Below, one piece after another: positions 24,142 through 31,228 of a stretch of 31,228 nt of DNA. The translations under genes were made by a program, and so were the position numbers. The DNA is from a bacterium UBP2_UBA2255. GTDB taxonomy: Bacteria; Edwardsbacteria; AC1; EtOH8. The stretch is from NCBI GenBank assembly GCA_002347565.1, contig DDXR01000043.1, positions 1 to 31,228 on the forward strand, in the 5' to 3' direction. Below the pieces are notes generated by a model. The model did not search any database. It saw only the letters and a program-made list of their open reading frames with translations, and was not told the origin of the DNA. Position 1 is the stretch's first letter. The number at the start of each line of letters is the position of its first letter.

Positions 24142-25800
24142 ATGACTGCGTCGCTGTACCTCATCGGCCTCGGCCTGCGGTCCTTCGGCCGCAGGGTCTG
24201 GGAGCCGCGCCGCGGGCGGACCCTGCAGCTGGCCGTCGGCCTGTGCGTGCTGACGCTGTTCCTGTGGGGCGGCCACTACCTGTTCTTCCGGGTGTTCAGC
24301 TACCTCCAGGGGCTGGAGTCGATCGGCCGGCCGCTGCTGTTCCGGCTGGTGGTGTCGTCGTTCCTGACCTTCTCGCTGATGCTGTTCCTGTCCAACCTGG
24401 TGACCTCGCTGTCCACCCTCTACCAGTCGCCCGAGGTCGAGTACCTGCTGTCGACGCCGCTGCCCTCCGCCGAGCTGTTCCGCTACCGCTTCCTCCAGAA
24501 CGCCTTCTTCTCCACCTGGGCCACGCTGCTTTTGGGCCTGCCGCTGGCGGCGGCGCTCAACCGCGCCCTGCACGGGGGGACGGCCCACCTGCTGGCGGCG
24601 CTGGCCCTGCTGGCTCCGTTCGTGATGATCCCGGCCTTCCTGGCAGTGGCCGCCCTGCTGGCCGCGGTCCGGCTGTTCCCGCGGCTGACCCTGCGCCAGC
24701 TGCTGGCCGCCCTGCTGGTGGCGCTGGCGCTGGCCTCGGGCGGGTTCTTCCTGTTCGGCCAGCCGGGAGGGATCTCGATCGGCCAGATCGACTCCATGCC
24801 CGAGCTGGAGCGCTACCTTTCGTCCCTGGCCGTGGTCAACTCGCCGCTGCTGCCCAGCACCTGGCTGGCCGAGGCGCTGACCGCCCCCCGGGGCGACTGG
24901 CGCACCGTCCTGTCGCGCGGCTGGATGCTGACAATCACCGCCGCCTTCGCCGGCGCGCTGTGCTTCTGGATGGCCGGGCGGCACTACTTCCCGACGGTGA
25001 CCGCCCGGGCCGGCGCCGCGACCCGGAGCGGAGGCCGCGGCGCCTACGGAACGCGCCGGATCGACCGCCGCTTCCCGGTGGCGACCAAGGACGCCGTGCT
25101 GTTCCTGCGGGACCCCGGCCAGTGGACCCAGGGGGTGATCTTCCTGTCGCTGCTGGTGATCTACCTCGGCAGCCTGCGCACCTATCCCATGATGTTCGCC
25201 TTCCCGGTGTGGAAGGTGATCATCAGCTTCATCAACTTCGCCTTCGCCGGGTACATCCTGGCCACGCTGTCGGTGCGGTTCGTGTTCCCGGTGATGTCGC
25301 TGGAGGGTCCGATGCTGTGGCTGGTCAAGTCGTCGCCCCTGCCGGTGCGGCGGCTGTTCCTGGAAAAGGCCTTCCTGTCGCTGGCCACGGGCCTGGTCCT
25401 GACCGAGGGCCTGAGCCTGGCCTCCAACTGGATGCTGCGGACCACGCCCGGCATGAAAGCGCTCAGTACCGTCTCCCTGGGCCTGATGTGCCTGGCCGTC
25501 ACCAGCCTGACCCTGTGCCTGGGCGCCATCCTGCCGGACTACCGGGAGCGCAACCCGGGCAAGATCGCCTCGGGCCTGGGCGGGATGCTGGCGGCATTGG
25601 CGGGATTGGGCTATGTCGGATTGTCGATAGTGGTGCTGGCCTGGCCGGCGTATTTATACGCCAACAGCACGGTGCGGCCGGGCATCAGCTACGGCGCGGC
25701 CCTGGCGGCGGCCTTCGGCGTGTTCCTGCTGCTGACCGCGGTGGCGGTGCTCGTACCGCTCAAGTACGGGCTGCGGGCGATGCAGAATTTAGAAGTGTGA
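24142..25800 (+). CDS. ABC-2-like exporter permease
   Basis: A 552-residue integral membrane protein, in line with the 'putative ABC exporter' family. It has about 10-12 hydrophobic helices in two groups (e.g. LQLAVGLCVLTLFLWGGHYL, LLAALALLAPFVMIPAFLAV, VIFLSLLVIYLGSL, LAVTSLTLCLGAILP). The cytosolic segment SLSTLYQSPEVEYLLSTPLP and a similar EGPMLWLVKSSPLPVRRLFL in the second half are the family's coupling-helix-like motif, occurring twice as expected. The partner ATPase is encoded at 21551-22312. The transported substrate is unknown. It is followed 27 bases later by a strong terminator, which ends the plus-strand run. Confidence 0.85.
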   Translation: MTASLYLIGLGLRSFGRRVWEPRRGRTLQLAVGLCVLTLFLWGGHYLFFRVFSYLQGLESIGRPLLFRLVVSSFLTFSLMLFLSNLVTSLSTLYQSPEVEYLLSTPLPSAELFRYRFLQNAFFSTWATLLLGLPLAAALNRALHGGTAHLLAALALLAPFVMIPAFLAVAALLAAVRLFPRLTLRQLLAALLVALALASGGFFLFGQPGGISIGQIDSMPELERYLSSLAVVNSPLLPSTWLAEALTAPRGDWRTVLSRGWMLTITAAFAGALCFWMAGRHYFPTVTARAGAATRSGGRGAYGTRRIDRRFPVATKDAVLFLRDPGQWTQGVIFLSLLVIYLGSLRTYPMMFAFPVWKVIISFINFAFAGYILATLSVRFVFPVMSLEGPMLWLVKSSPLPVRRLFLEKAFLSLATGLVLTEGLSLASNWMLRTTPGMKALSTVSLGLMCLAVTSLTLCLGAILPDYRERNPGKIASGLGGMLAALAGLGYVGLSIVVLAWPAYLYANSTVRPGISYGAALAAAFGVFLLLTAVAVLVPLKYGLRAMQNLEV

Positions 25801-25827
25801 CGAATTGCATAAATCGTAACACTAATC

Positions 25828-25857
25828 AAAAAGCCGTCCACGATGTGGACGGCTTTT
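25828..25857 (+). terminator. Rho-independent terminator of the ABC exporter operon
   Basis: The arms AAAAGCCGTCCAC and GTGGACGGCTTTT around GAT form a 13-bp stem followed by a T run, 27 bases after the stop codon. Confidence 0.92.
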
Positions 25858-25942
25858 AATTCTGCTAACGATTGCGGATTTGCGGACGTGACACCATGCC
25901 ATAAGAGATTGTAAATTACAAATTATCTAAATGGCAGGGGAA

Positions 25943-26006
25943 GGGCTGGCCCGGCTGCTGACAAAAACTCTACCATCCGTCAGAAGCAGACGGGGGCTGC
26001 GGCTAC
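25943..26006. repeat. ~65-bp direct repeat, copy 1
   Basis: It starts GGGCTGGCCCGGCTGC and shares with copy 2 (26655-26720) the blocks GACAAAAA, CTAC-ATCCG and CAGAAGCAGAC in the same order. It begins just after the stop codon of the gene at 26008-26616 as read on the minus strand, and contains that gene's terminator. Confidence 0.8.
25963..25993 (-). terminator. Terminator of the orphan gene at 26008-26616
   Basis: On the minus strand the stem CCGTC/GACGG around TGCTTCT is followed by a TTTTT run at 25967-25963. The stem is short, so strength is uncertain, but its structure matches copy 2. Confidence 0.55.
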
Positions 26007-26007
26007 A

Positions 26008-26616
26008 TTATTCTATTTCGTCTGGATCTATTGCACGGGATAACGAAGACAGTATATATTCCTTAAACATATATTGACTCGACGTAAGTAGTTGCTCGAA
26101 GTAATTACTTTTAATACGATTTGGGAAGTAGTCATTAAAAACAGTGAGTAATTCATCTACAACTGTTCTAGTATTTTGAAGTACAATTAATGCTATTGGA
26201 TTGATAAAAGCCGTAATAGGTTCTCCGCTGGACGCGGCATTTTTATGGTCGATAATATTATTACGGATTTCATGTAAGGCAAATGATTCATATGTTTGGA
26301 ATATCCTCGTCACTCTATCAGCATATTTATTTTGTTGTGTTGCATCAGGCAATTGTTCCTTTAAAGAATGAAAGGAGAATTCATCCTTGGCTGGATTCTC
26401 TTTCTTTTCTCGCAACAATGACGCCAAACATGACAAAGCTTCAAAAAAGTATAAATTCGAAACAATTAATAGAAATGTAGCATCTGGCCGTTTCCAATAA
26501 TCAGGCTGCTTTAAAGGATTTACTGACATGTTATTCATATAAATAGAACTAAATTCAGCACTATGCTTAAGGAAAAAATCAGTTCTACAAAGTAATTGCT
26601 GGACATTGTCAATCAA
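26008..26616 (-). CDS. Orphan protein with a HEPN-like Arg-x5-His motif
   Basis: A 202-residue, mainly helical, AT-rich gene product not assigned to a named family. The start is TTG at 26616 because AGGAGGTG lies 4 bases upstream; an ATG at 26646 in the same frame has no such site. No signal peptide is seen. Near residues 115-125 the segment ALHEIRNNIIDHKN carries Arg118 and His124 in the arrangement R-N-N-I-I-D-H, like the catalytic R-x4-6-H of HEPN ribonucleases and AbiU2-like proteins; helices before and after it fit an all-alpha HEPN fold. This is a motif resemblance, not a proven match. Base composition is far from the neighbours (17 G+C in the 60 bases 26101-26160). A weak promoter (TTGTCG, 18 bases, GATAAT) lies at 26646-26675. 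Confidence 0.6.
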   Translation of the reverse strand: MIDNVQQLLCRTDFFLKHSAEFSSIYMNNMSVNPLKQPDYWKRPDATFLLIVSNLYFFEALSCLASLLREKKENPAKDEFSFHSLKEQLPDATQQNKYADRVTRIFQTYESFALHEIRNNIIDHKNAASSGEPITAFINPIALIVLQNTRTVVDELLTVFNDYFPNRIKSNYFEQLLTSSQYMFKEYILSSLSRAIDPDEIE

Positions 26617-26654
26617 TTTACACCTCCTATAAAACACAATATACAATTATCATT

Positions 26655-26720
26655 GGGCTGGCACGGCTGCGACAAAAAGCCCTACTATCCGACAGAAGCA
26701 GACAGTAGGGTTGTGGTCAC
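26655..26720. repeat. ~65-bp direct repeat, copy 2
   Basis: It starts GGGCTGGCACGGCTGC and matches copy 1 (25943-26006) over its full length with scattered changes and a few short indels. It lies between the two orphan genes, downstream of the PEGA-like lipoprotein gene. Confidence 0.8.
26674..26710 (-). terminator. Terminator of the PEGA-like lipoprotein gene
   Basis: On the minus strand the arms CCCTACT and AGTAGGG form the base of a stem, followed by C and a TTTTT run. It lies inside direct repeat copy 2. Confidence 0.75.
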
Positions 26721-26736
26721 CTTCGAAGGGTAATAG

Positions 26737-27417
26737 TTACTTTAATCTGTTCTGAAACTCAGGAACTAATTCAGCATACTTCTTCAAGATCCTACCTTCC
26801 CAGGGTTGGAATTTTTCATCATCAGTTATTCTCAGTTTCTCGCCTGTAGCAACCTCTGCTCTTTCGCTGACGAGTTTGATTTTATATGTCAATTGGTCAC
26901 TACTGACACCTTTGACAATAACACGGGTTCTGACAAGCACCTTACCACCATTAAACGCCTGCGAAACCCAAGCCGTTTTCATGTATGCTGTGGATTTATC
27001 AGATATTTCAAGTACATCAAAATATGAAGTAACGACGCTGCTGAGAATTTTCCAGGCTTTATCCTCATCAATTTTTTTATTTACGACCTGCGAAAAATCT
27101 ACGTTGGCAATGTTCGACTCGGATGAAGCCGGGTATGATTCATCTTTTTCTAACTTTGCATCGACCCTATTCAGAAACGGCTTATTGGGTAATTTGTAAA
27201 AGCTTTCCAACCAGGGGAGGAAGCCTGATTTTTCCACACGAACAACCACTTTGCCGTTTTCTTCTACCGGAATACTAACTGTCCCAGTGCCTTTTAGGAC
27301 ATTATCAACGTATACTTTAGCTTCTGGTTCCGAAGGCACGAGTTTCATGTAGGAAGCACCGCCACAACCGATACAACTTAGTGCAATGAGTACAACGACA
27401 CTGATTTTCTGGCTCAT
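26737..27417 (-). CDS. Lipoprotein with a PEGA-like domain
   Basis: A 226-residue protein with a basic start, a hydrophobic segment and lipobox cysteines (Cys15 in ALSC or Cys18 in CIGC), so it is probably a membrane lipoprotein. Residues about 25-70 (SEPEAKVYVDNVLKGTGTV, then ENGKVVVRVEKSGFLPW) match the PEGA-type beta-sandwich found in surface and S-layer-associated proteins. The remainder (YFDVLEISDKSTAYMKTAWV, VLVRTRVIVKGVSSDQLTYK) is unassigned. The start ATG 27417 has AGGAG 8 bases upstream; a longer frame to 27459 is rejected because it runs through the promoter region. The gene is AT-rich like the next orphan gene. Its own promoter is at 27443-27471. Confidence 0.75.
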   Translation of the reverse strand: MSQKISVVVLIALSCIGCGGASYMKLVPSEPEAKVYVDNVLKGTGTVSIPVEENGKVVVRVEKSGFLPWLESFYKLPNKPFLNRVDAKLEKDESYPASSESNIANVDFSQVVNKKIDEDKAWKILSSVVTSYFDVLEISDKSTAYMKTAWVSQAFNGGKVLVRTRVIVKGVSSDQLTYKIKLVSERAEVATGEKLRITDDEKFQPWEGRILKKYAELVPEFQNRLK

Positions 27418-27442
27418 CTTTCTTCTCCTTTTTGTTATAAAA

Positions 27443-27471
27443 ATTATACAACTCATCACCTACAAAGTCAA
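27443..27471 (-). promoter_or_regulatory. Sigma-70-type promoter of the PEGA-like lipoprotein gene
   Basis: On the minus strand: -35 TTGACT (27466-27471), a 17-base spacer, and -10 TATAAT (27443-27448). Predicted start near 27436, giving a leader of about 20 bases. Confidence 0.85.
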
Positions 27472-27582
27472 TACATTTCTATGGTAGTACGAGGCAGGGT
27501 TGCAGATACTATACAATTCTCCGCCTTATCTACATCTGAGTAAGTAAATGAAAAGATAGATGCGACGGACGTTTTGCATCCA

Positions 27583-28224
27583 TTATCTCGGCAGCAGGAA
27601 CAGCACGGTGAAGAAGTGGCAGATGCTCCCGGCTAGCACGAACAGGTGCCAGATGGCGTGGTGGAATTTCAATTTGTGCCACAGGTAGAACACCGTCCCT
27701 AGCGTGTAGAACAGCCCGCCCACGGCCAGGAACACCAGGCTGGCCGTGTTGAGGTTCGCCAGCAGCGGCTTGATGGCGACCACCACCACCCATCCCATCG
27801 CCAAATACAGGATCGTCGACAGCACCGTGAAGCGGTGCGCCCAGAACGCCTTGCCCACGATGCCCACGACGGCGATGCCCCACACCGTGCCGAACACGGC
27901 CCAGCCCAGCCTGCCCCGCAGGGTGATCAGCGTGATCGGCGTGTAGGTGCCGGCGATCAGCAGGAAGATGGCCGAGTGGTCGAAGATGCGGAACAGCCGC
28001 TTGGCTTTTCCGGCATACAAACCATGGTAGAGGGTGGACGAGAGGTAGAGCAGCACCAGCGTCGCGCCGTAGACGCTGAAGCTGACGATGTACCACGGGT
28101 CGCGCGACAGGCTGGCGAACACGACCAGCACGGCCAGGGCCGCGATCGCCAGTCCCAGCCCCACCCCGTGCAGGATGGCGTTGGTGACCTCCTCGCCCGG
28201 CGTGTAGCGCTCGACGTCCATCAT
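27583..28224 (-). CDS. Hemolysin III / PAQR-family membrane protein
   Basis: A 213-residue protein with seven hydrophobic segments and the family motifs: EEVTNAILHGVG near the N-terminus, LLYLSSTLYHGLY, FRIFDHSAIFLLIAGTYTP, and the C-terminal HAIWHLFVLAGSICHFF with conserved His residues that would bind a metal in PAQR relatives. Bacterial members (HlyIII, YqfA, TrhA) affect membrane lipid composition and are seldom true hemolysins. Start ATG 28224 or, equally well, the next codon ATG 28221, with GAGGG just upstream. It stands alone: the 81-bp repeat array separates it from pmbA. Confidence 0.93.
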   Translation of the reverse strand: MMDVERYTPGEEVTNAILHGVGLGLAIAALAVLVVFASLSRDPWYIVSFSVYGATLVLLYLSSTLYHGLYAGKAKRLFRIFDHSAIFLLIAGTYTPITLITLRGRLGWAVFGTVWGIAVVGIVGKAFWAHRFTVLSTILYLAMGWVVVVAIKPLLANLNTASLVFLAVGGLFYTLGTVFYLWHKLKFHHAIWHLFVLAGSICHFFTVLFLLPR

Positions 28225-28233
28225 CCCTCATTG

Positions 28234-28577
28234 CTGGATTCCCGATTGCTCGGGAATGGCACCACGCAGAAAACACCTTCGTGTCTTTGCGTCTTCGTGT
28301 GAAAAGCCCCGGTCCTGTATCCCCGCTCCCTTGGGAATGGCACCACGCAGAAAATACCTTTGTGTCTTTGCGTCTTCGTGTGAAAAGCCCCGGTCCTTGA
28401 TTCCCGATCCCTCGGGAATGGCACCACGCAGAAAACACCTTCGTGTCTTTGCGTCTTCGTGTGAAAAGCCCCGGTCCTTGATCCCGGATCCCTCGGAAAT
28501 GACACCACGCAGAAAACACCTTCGTGTCTTTGCGTCTTCGTGTGAAAACCCCCGGTCCTGGATTCCTGCTGGAATTT
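28234..28577. repeat. Tandem array of four 81-bp units
   Basis: Units start at 28254, 28335, 28416 and 28497 (period exactly 81). Each has ACCACGCAGAAAACACCTTC, then GTGTCTTTGCGTCTTCGTGTG, then AAAGCCCCGGTCC, then a palindrome ATTCCCGA-N-TCGGGAAT that also occurs once before unit 1. Units differ by few bases, so amplification is recent or maintained. The period is 27 codons, which yields a repetitive but meaningless open frame on both strands. The array fills the 402-base gap between pmbA and the hemolysin III-like gene; nothing else is seen there. Confidence 0.92.
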
Positions 28578-28626
28578 GCCCCGTGCGGTGACACGGGGCA
28601 GGAAAGACAACGCGGCTGAGCCAGCC

Positions 28627-29949
28627 TCACTTCCCCTTGGCCGCGATGCTGACCCCGTCGAACAGCATGGCCGGGGTCAGGTGCGGGCCGCGCCACTCGG
28701 TCTCCCTGGAGATCGACACCAGGCGGTTCCGCAGCAGGTCGTAGACATTGCCCGCCACCATGGCGTCCTTGACCCGGCCGGTGATCCGCCCCTTCTCGAC
28801 GGCGAATCCCAGCCCGATGTTGGCCGAGAAGTCGCCGGCCAGCAGGTTGCTCTGGCCCGCGCCCAGCAGGTCGTGGATGATCACCCCGCGGTCCATCGAC
28901 CCGACCATCTCGGCCATCGCCTTGCGCCCCGGCGCGATCGTCAGGTTGGAGATCCCGGGCTGCGGCTGTCCCGTGAAATCGCGCCGGCCGTGGCCGGTGG
29001 TCGTCGTGCCCAGCATTCCAGCGGTCTGCAGGTCGTAGATGAAGTTGCGGAACTCGCCCCGCTCGAACAGCGGCAGGCGCGCGGTGCAGGTGCCCTCGGC
29101 GTCGAACGGCAGCGAGCCCAGGGCCAGCGGCCGGCGCGGGTCGTCGCTGACCGTGACCCTCCGGTCCAGCACCTGCTCGCCGATCCGGTCCTGCAGGGGC
29201 GACGACTTCTTCTGCAGCATCTTGCCGTTGACGCCCAGGGCCAGCGACATCCAGAACAGGTACATGGCCTCGGGCGCGAACAGCACCGGCATCCTGCCGG
29301 TGGCGATCCGGGCAGTGCGGCGGGCGTGGCGCAGGTTGGCGCAGACGGCGGAGACGATGGCCTTGGTCTCCAGCGCCAGCCCGCAGCCGCGGCGGCTGTC
29401 GCCCACGAACAGCAGGCTGCCGTCGACCACGCCCACGCCGGAGACCGACTGGCTGAACACCGTCTTGTCGTAGCGGCCGTGGAACCCCCGGCTGTTGGCC
29501 AGCTCGACGGCGGTGACCCGCTTCTCGAAACCGGCGTCGCACTTCAGCTCCGGGGCCCGCAGCTTGAGCGCCGCGATGGCCCGCCGGCCCTCGGCGATGG
29601 CCTGCGCCGGTGTGAACCGCTCCACCGCGGCGTCGCGGACCCTGACCGCCCCCGGCGCGCACTGGCGCGGGAACTCGAACCGGCTGAACTGCCCGAAAGC
29701 CGCGCCGGAGACCGCGTGCTCCACCAGCTCGTCCAGCCTGGCCAGGTCCGTGGTCGACGAGAAGCCGATGCGGCCGTTCCTGACCACCCGCAGGCCCAGG
29801 CCGCGGATCTCCTTGTGCTCCACCGAGTGCAGCTTGCCGGACTTGAATTCGACCGGCGTCTGCTCGCCCGACACCATGTAGGCCTCGGCCGCTTCGCACC
29901 GGCCCTTGGCCAGCGTCAGGACCTTCTCCAGCGTCTGCTGCATCGTCAT
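28627..29949 (-). CDS. pmbA: TldE/PmbA, metalloprotease partner subunit
   Basis: A 440-residue protein. With TldD it forms the heterodimeric protease that degrades unfolded peptides and matures microcins and other modified peptides; cytoplasmic. Family features: VEFKSGKLHSVEHKEIRGLGLRVV near the N-terminus, ELANSRGFHGRYDKTVFSQSVSG, the LGSLPFDAEGTCTARLPLFERGEFRNFIYD segment, and GISNLTIAPG followed by GVIIHDLLGAGQSNLLAGDFS. The HExxxH motif is absent, as expected for TldE. ATG 29949 overlaps the tldD stop as ATGA; ATG 29943 is a second possible start. Confidence 0.95.
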   Translation of the reverse strand: MTMQQTLEKVLTLAKGRCEAAEAYMVSGEQTPVEFKSGKLHSVEHKEIRGLGLRVVRNGRIGFSSTTDLARLDELVEHAVSGAAFGQFSRFEFPRQCAPGAVRVRDAAVERFTPAQAIAEGRRAIAALKLRAPELKCDAGFEKRVTAVELANSRGFHGRYDKTVFSQSVSGVGVVDGSLLFVGDSRRGCGLALETKAIVSAVCANLRHARRTARIATGRMPVLFAPEAMYLFWMSLALGVNGKMLQKKSSPLQDRIGEQVLDRRVTVSDDPRRPLALGSLPFDAEGTCTARLPLFERGEFRNFIYDLQTAGMLGTTTTGHGRRDFTGQPQPGISNLTIAPGRKAMAEMVGSMDRGVIIHDLLGAGQSNLLAGDFSANIGLGFAVEKGRITGRVKDAMVAGNVYDLLRNRLVSISRETEWRGPHLTPAMLFDGVSIAAKGK

Positions 29950-31228
29950 TTCCCTCCGATCACCACGTTGCGCACCCTGATGTGGGGCCCGCCGTCCGAC
30001 ACCGGCAGCGGCGACTGCCCGTCCTTGCCGCAGCCCCCCAGGCCGCCGTGCAGCTGCAGGTCGTTGCCGATGGCGTCGATGTTCTTCAGCGTCTCGAAGA
30101 CATTGCCGGTGAGGATCACGTCGCGCACCATCGGCCCCACCTTGCCGCGCTCGATCAGGTAGGCCTTCATCGCCGAGAAGGTGAACATCTCCAGCTCGGT
30201 CATCCCGCCCAGGGCCGACACCACGTACAGTCCGCGGTCGATCCCCTCGAGCATCCGGTCGAAGGTCCAGCCGCCCGGCTCGATGTAGGTGCAGCCCATC
30301 CGCACCACCGGCTTGAACTGGTAGCTGATGGCCCGGGCGCTGCCGGTGGGCCGCTCGCCCATCACGCCGGCGGTCTCGCGCGAATGCAGACGGCCCACCA
30401 GCCTGCCGTGCCGGATCAGGTAGTTCTTGCGGGCCGGCACGCCCTCCTCGTCGTAGCGGTAGCTGCCGCGTTCGCCGGCGATGGTGGCGTCGTCCACGAT
30501 CGACAGGTGGCGGCTTCCGAAGACCTTGCCCAGGGCCATCATCCGCTTCAGCTTGGCGTTCTCGTAGATATGGTCGGACTCGGACAGGTGGCCGAAGGCC
30601 TCGTGGGCGAACACCCCGCACATCTTGGGGTCCATCACCACGGTGTAGGCGCCGGACGGAACCTTGTCGGCCGCCAGCAGGCCCACCGCGTCGTCGGCGG
30701 TGCGCGCCACCAGCTCGTCCAGGCCCTGCAATTGCGAGAATCCGATGGCGCCCCCGCCGTAGCTGTCGTGGGCGGTCTGGACGTTGGCCCCCTGCTTGGC
30801 CACCGCCGACCACGACAGGCCGCAGTGCAGCCGTTCCTCCACGATGTCTGCGCCCTCGGTGTTGGCGAAGGTCTGGCGGCGGAACACGTCCTCGTAGCGC
30901 AGCCGCGAGCTGATCACGCCCTCGCGCTTCAGGATCAGCTGGTTGTACCCCCGGCACAGGGCTTCCTTCTCCTCCAGGGGCACCTCGCGCGGGTCGTCGC
31001 CGATCCGCAGCGGCACCTCGTCCCTGACCGGCCGCACCTTGGCCAGGCGGCTCCTGCCGCGGCCCACCATCCGGGCCGCCTGCTCGGCCTCGGCCGCCTT
31101 GCCGGGCAGCTCGTCGATGGTGTTGAAGGAGGCGAATCCCCAGCCGCCCTTGTGCAGGGCCCGGACGTTGCCGCCCCGGCTGGTGGCGGTGCCGATCGCC
31201 TCCAGCTCGCGGCCGGCGTAATTGGCGC
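29946..31228 (-). CDS. tldD: TldD metalloprotease (5' end outside window)
   Basis: The catalytic subunit of the TldD/TldE protease. About 427 codons are visible; from family length some 40-50 N-terminal residues are beyond the right edge, so an apparent ATG at 31070 is internal: the frame stays open and family-like upstream of it (TSRGGNVRALHKGGWGFASF). The zinc motif HEAFGH follows VVMDPKMCGVFA, and other family features include AHDSYGGGAIGFSQLQG, RGSYRYDEEGVPARKNYLI, CTYIEPGGWTFDRMLEGIDR and the C-terminal LPVSDGGPHIRVRNVVIGGK. It overlaps pmbA by four bases, so the two are translated together. Confidence 0.96.
   Translation of the reverse strand, partial: ANYAGRELEAIGTATSRGGNVRALHKGGWGFASFNTIDELPGKAAEAEQAARMVGRGRSRLAKVRPVRDEVPLRIGDDPREVPLEEKEALCRGYNQLILKREGVISSRLRYEDVFRRQTFANTEGADIVEERLHCGLSWSAVAKQGANVQTAHDSYGGGAIGFSQLQGLDELVARTADDAVGLLAADKVPSGAYTVVMDPKMCGVFAHEAFGHLSESDHIYENAKLKRMMALGKVFGSRHLSIVDDATIAGERGSYRYDEEGVPARKNYLIRHGRLVGRLHSRETAGVMGERPTGSARAISYQFKPVVRMGCTYIEPGGWTFDRMLEGIDRGLYVVSALGGMTELEMFTFSAMKAYLIERGKVGPMVRDVILTGNVFETLKNIDAIGNDLQLHGGLGGCGKDGQSPLPVSDGGPHIRVRNVVIGGK

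Noticed and set aside
25943..26720. Integron attC sites for the two orphan-gene repeats
   Set aside because: No convincing GTTRRRY/RYYYAAC core pair was found in either copy and no integrase gene is in the window. The cores look like intrinsic terminators instead.
28234..28577. Possible CRISPR array
   Set aside because: The whole 81-bp unit is repeated, with no variable spacers, and no cas genes are nearby.
28221..28610. Open frame of 129 codons with a 27-residue repeating peptide (FHTKTQRHEGVFCVV) between pmbA and the hemolysin III-like gene
   Set aside because: It is only the translation of the 81-bp DNA array; 81 is a multiple of three, so all six frames can stay open. No ribosome site or signal supports a protein.

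Overview
The window comes from a high-GC, diderm (Gram-negative-type) bacterium. Evidence for the envelope type is a lipobox on three lipoproteins, an outer-membrane beta-barrel-like protein ending in Phe, an RND efflux pump, YajC, and a GyrB of the long type with the extra domain familiar from E. coli. The mix of an Ig-like (SbsA/Big_5) lipoprotein, a DUF4388 protein, a DNRLRE protein and many intergenic hairpin repeats resembles uncultivated FCB-type candidate phyla or delta-proteobacterial relatives. That placement is an inference with low confidence; no rRNA is present to settle it.

Layout. (1) 1-5611, minus strand: a DNA-maintenance cluster recF - WD40/TolB-like lipoprotein - Nudix hydrolase - DciA-like (DUF721) - gyrB (cut by the left edge), with a clear promoter upstream of recF. 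(2) 5866-5942: tRNA-Val(CAC) on plus with its own promoter, followed by a hairpin terminator shared with the converging RND operon. (3) 6000-11022, minus: RND membrane fusion protein, an AT-richer endonuclease/exonuclease/phosphatase (EEP) gene, and the RND permease. No TolC-type gene is present. (4) 11328-12077, plus: a secreted DNRLRE-domain protein with a strong promoter and terminator. (5) 12153-15818, minus: a compact operon deoB-cdd-yajC-def-tsaC/PTP fusion with 4-base start/stop overlaps, combining nucleoside salvage, protein export, N-terminal processing and tRNA t6A synthesis. (6) 16116-19592, minus: an outer-membrane-like protein and an Ig-like lipoprotein. (7) 19902-25800, plus: a transglutaminase-like protein, then ABC ATPase, DUF4388 protein and ABC-2-like exporter permease. 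(8) 25860-27540: an AT-rich island with two minus-strand orphan genes, each followed by a copy of the same ~65-bp terminator-containing repeat. (9) 27583-31228, minus: hemolysin III-like protein, then an array of four 81-bp repeats, then pmbA and tldD (tldD cut by the right edge).

No CRISPR array, prophage, transposase or recognised defence system is visible. The less ordinary features are the TsaC-phosphatase fusion, a hairpin repeat that supplies the start and most of the signal peptide of a lipoprotein, the 81-bp array built from two otherwise dispersed repeat families, the AT-rich orphan cassette-like pair with a HEPN-like motif, the EEP gene inside an RND operon, and a DUF4388 gene between the two halves of an ABC exporter.
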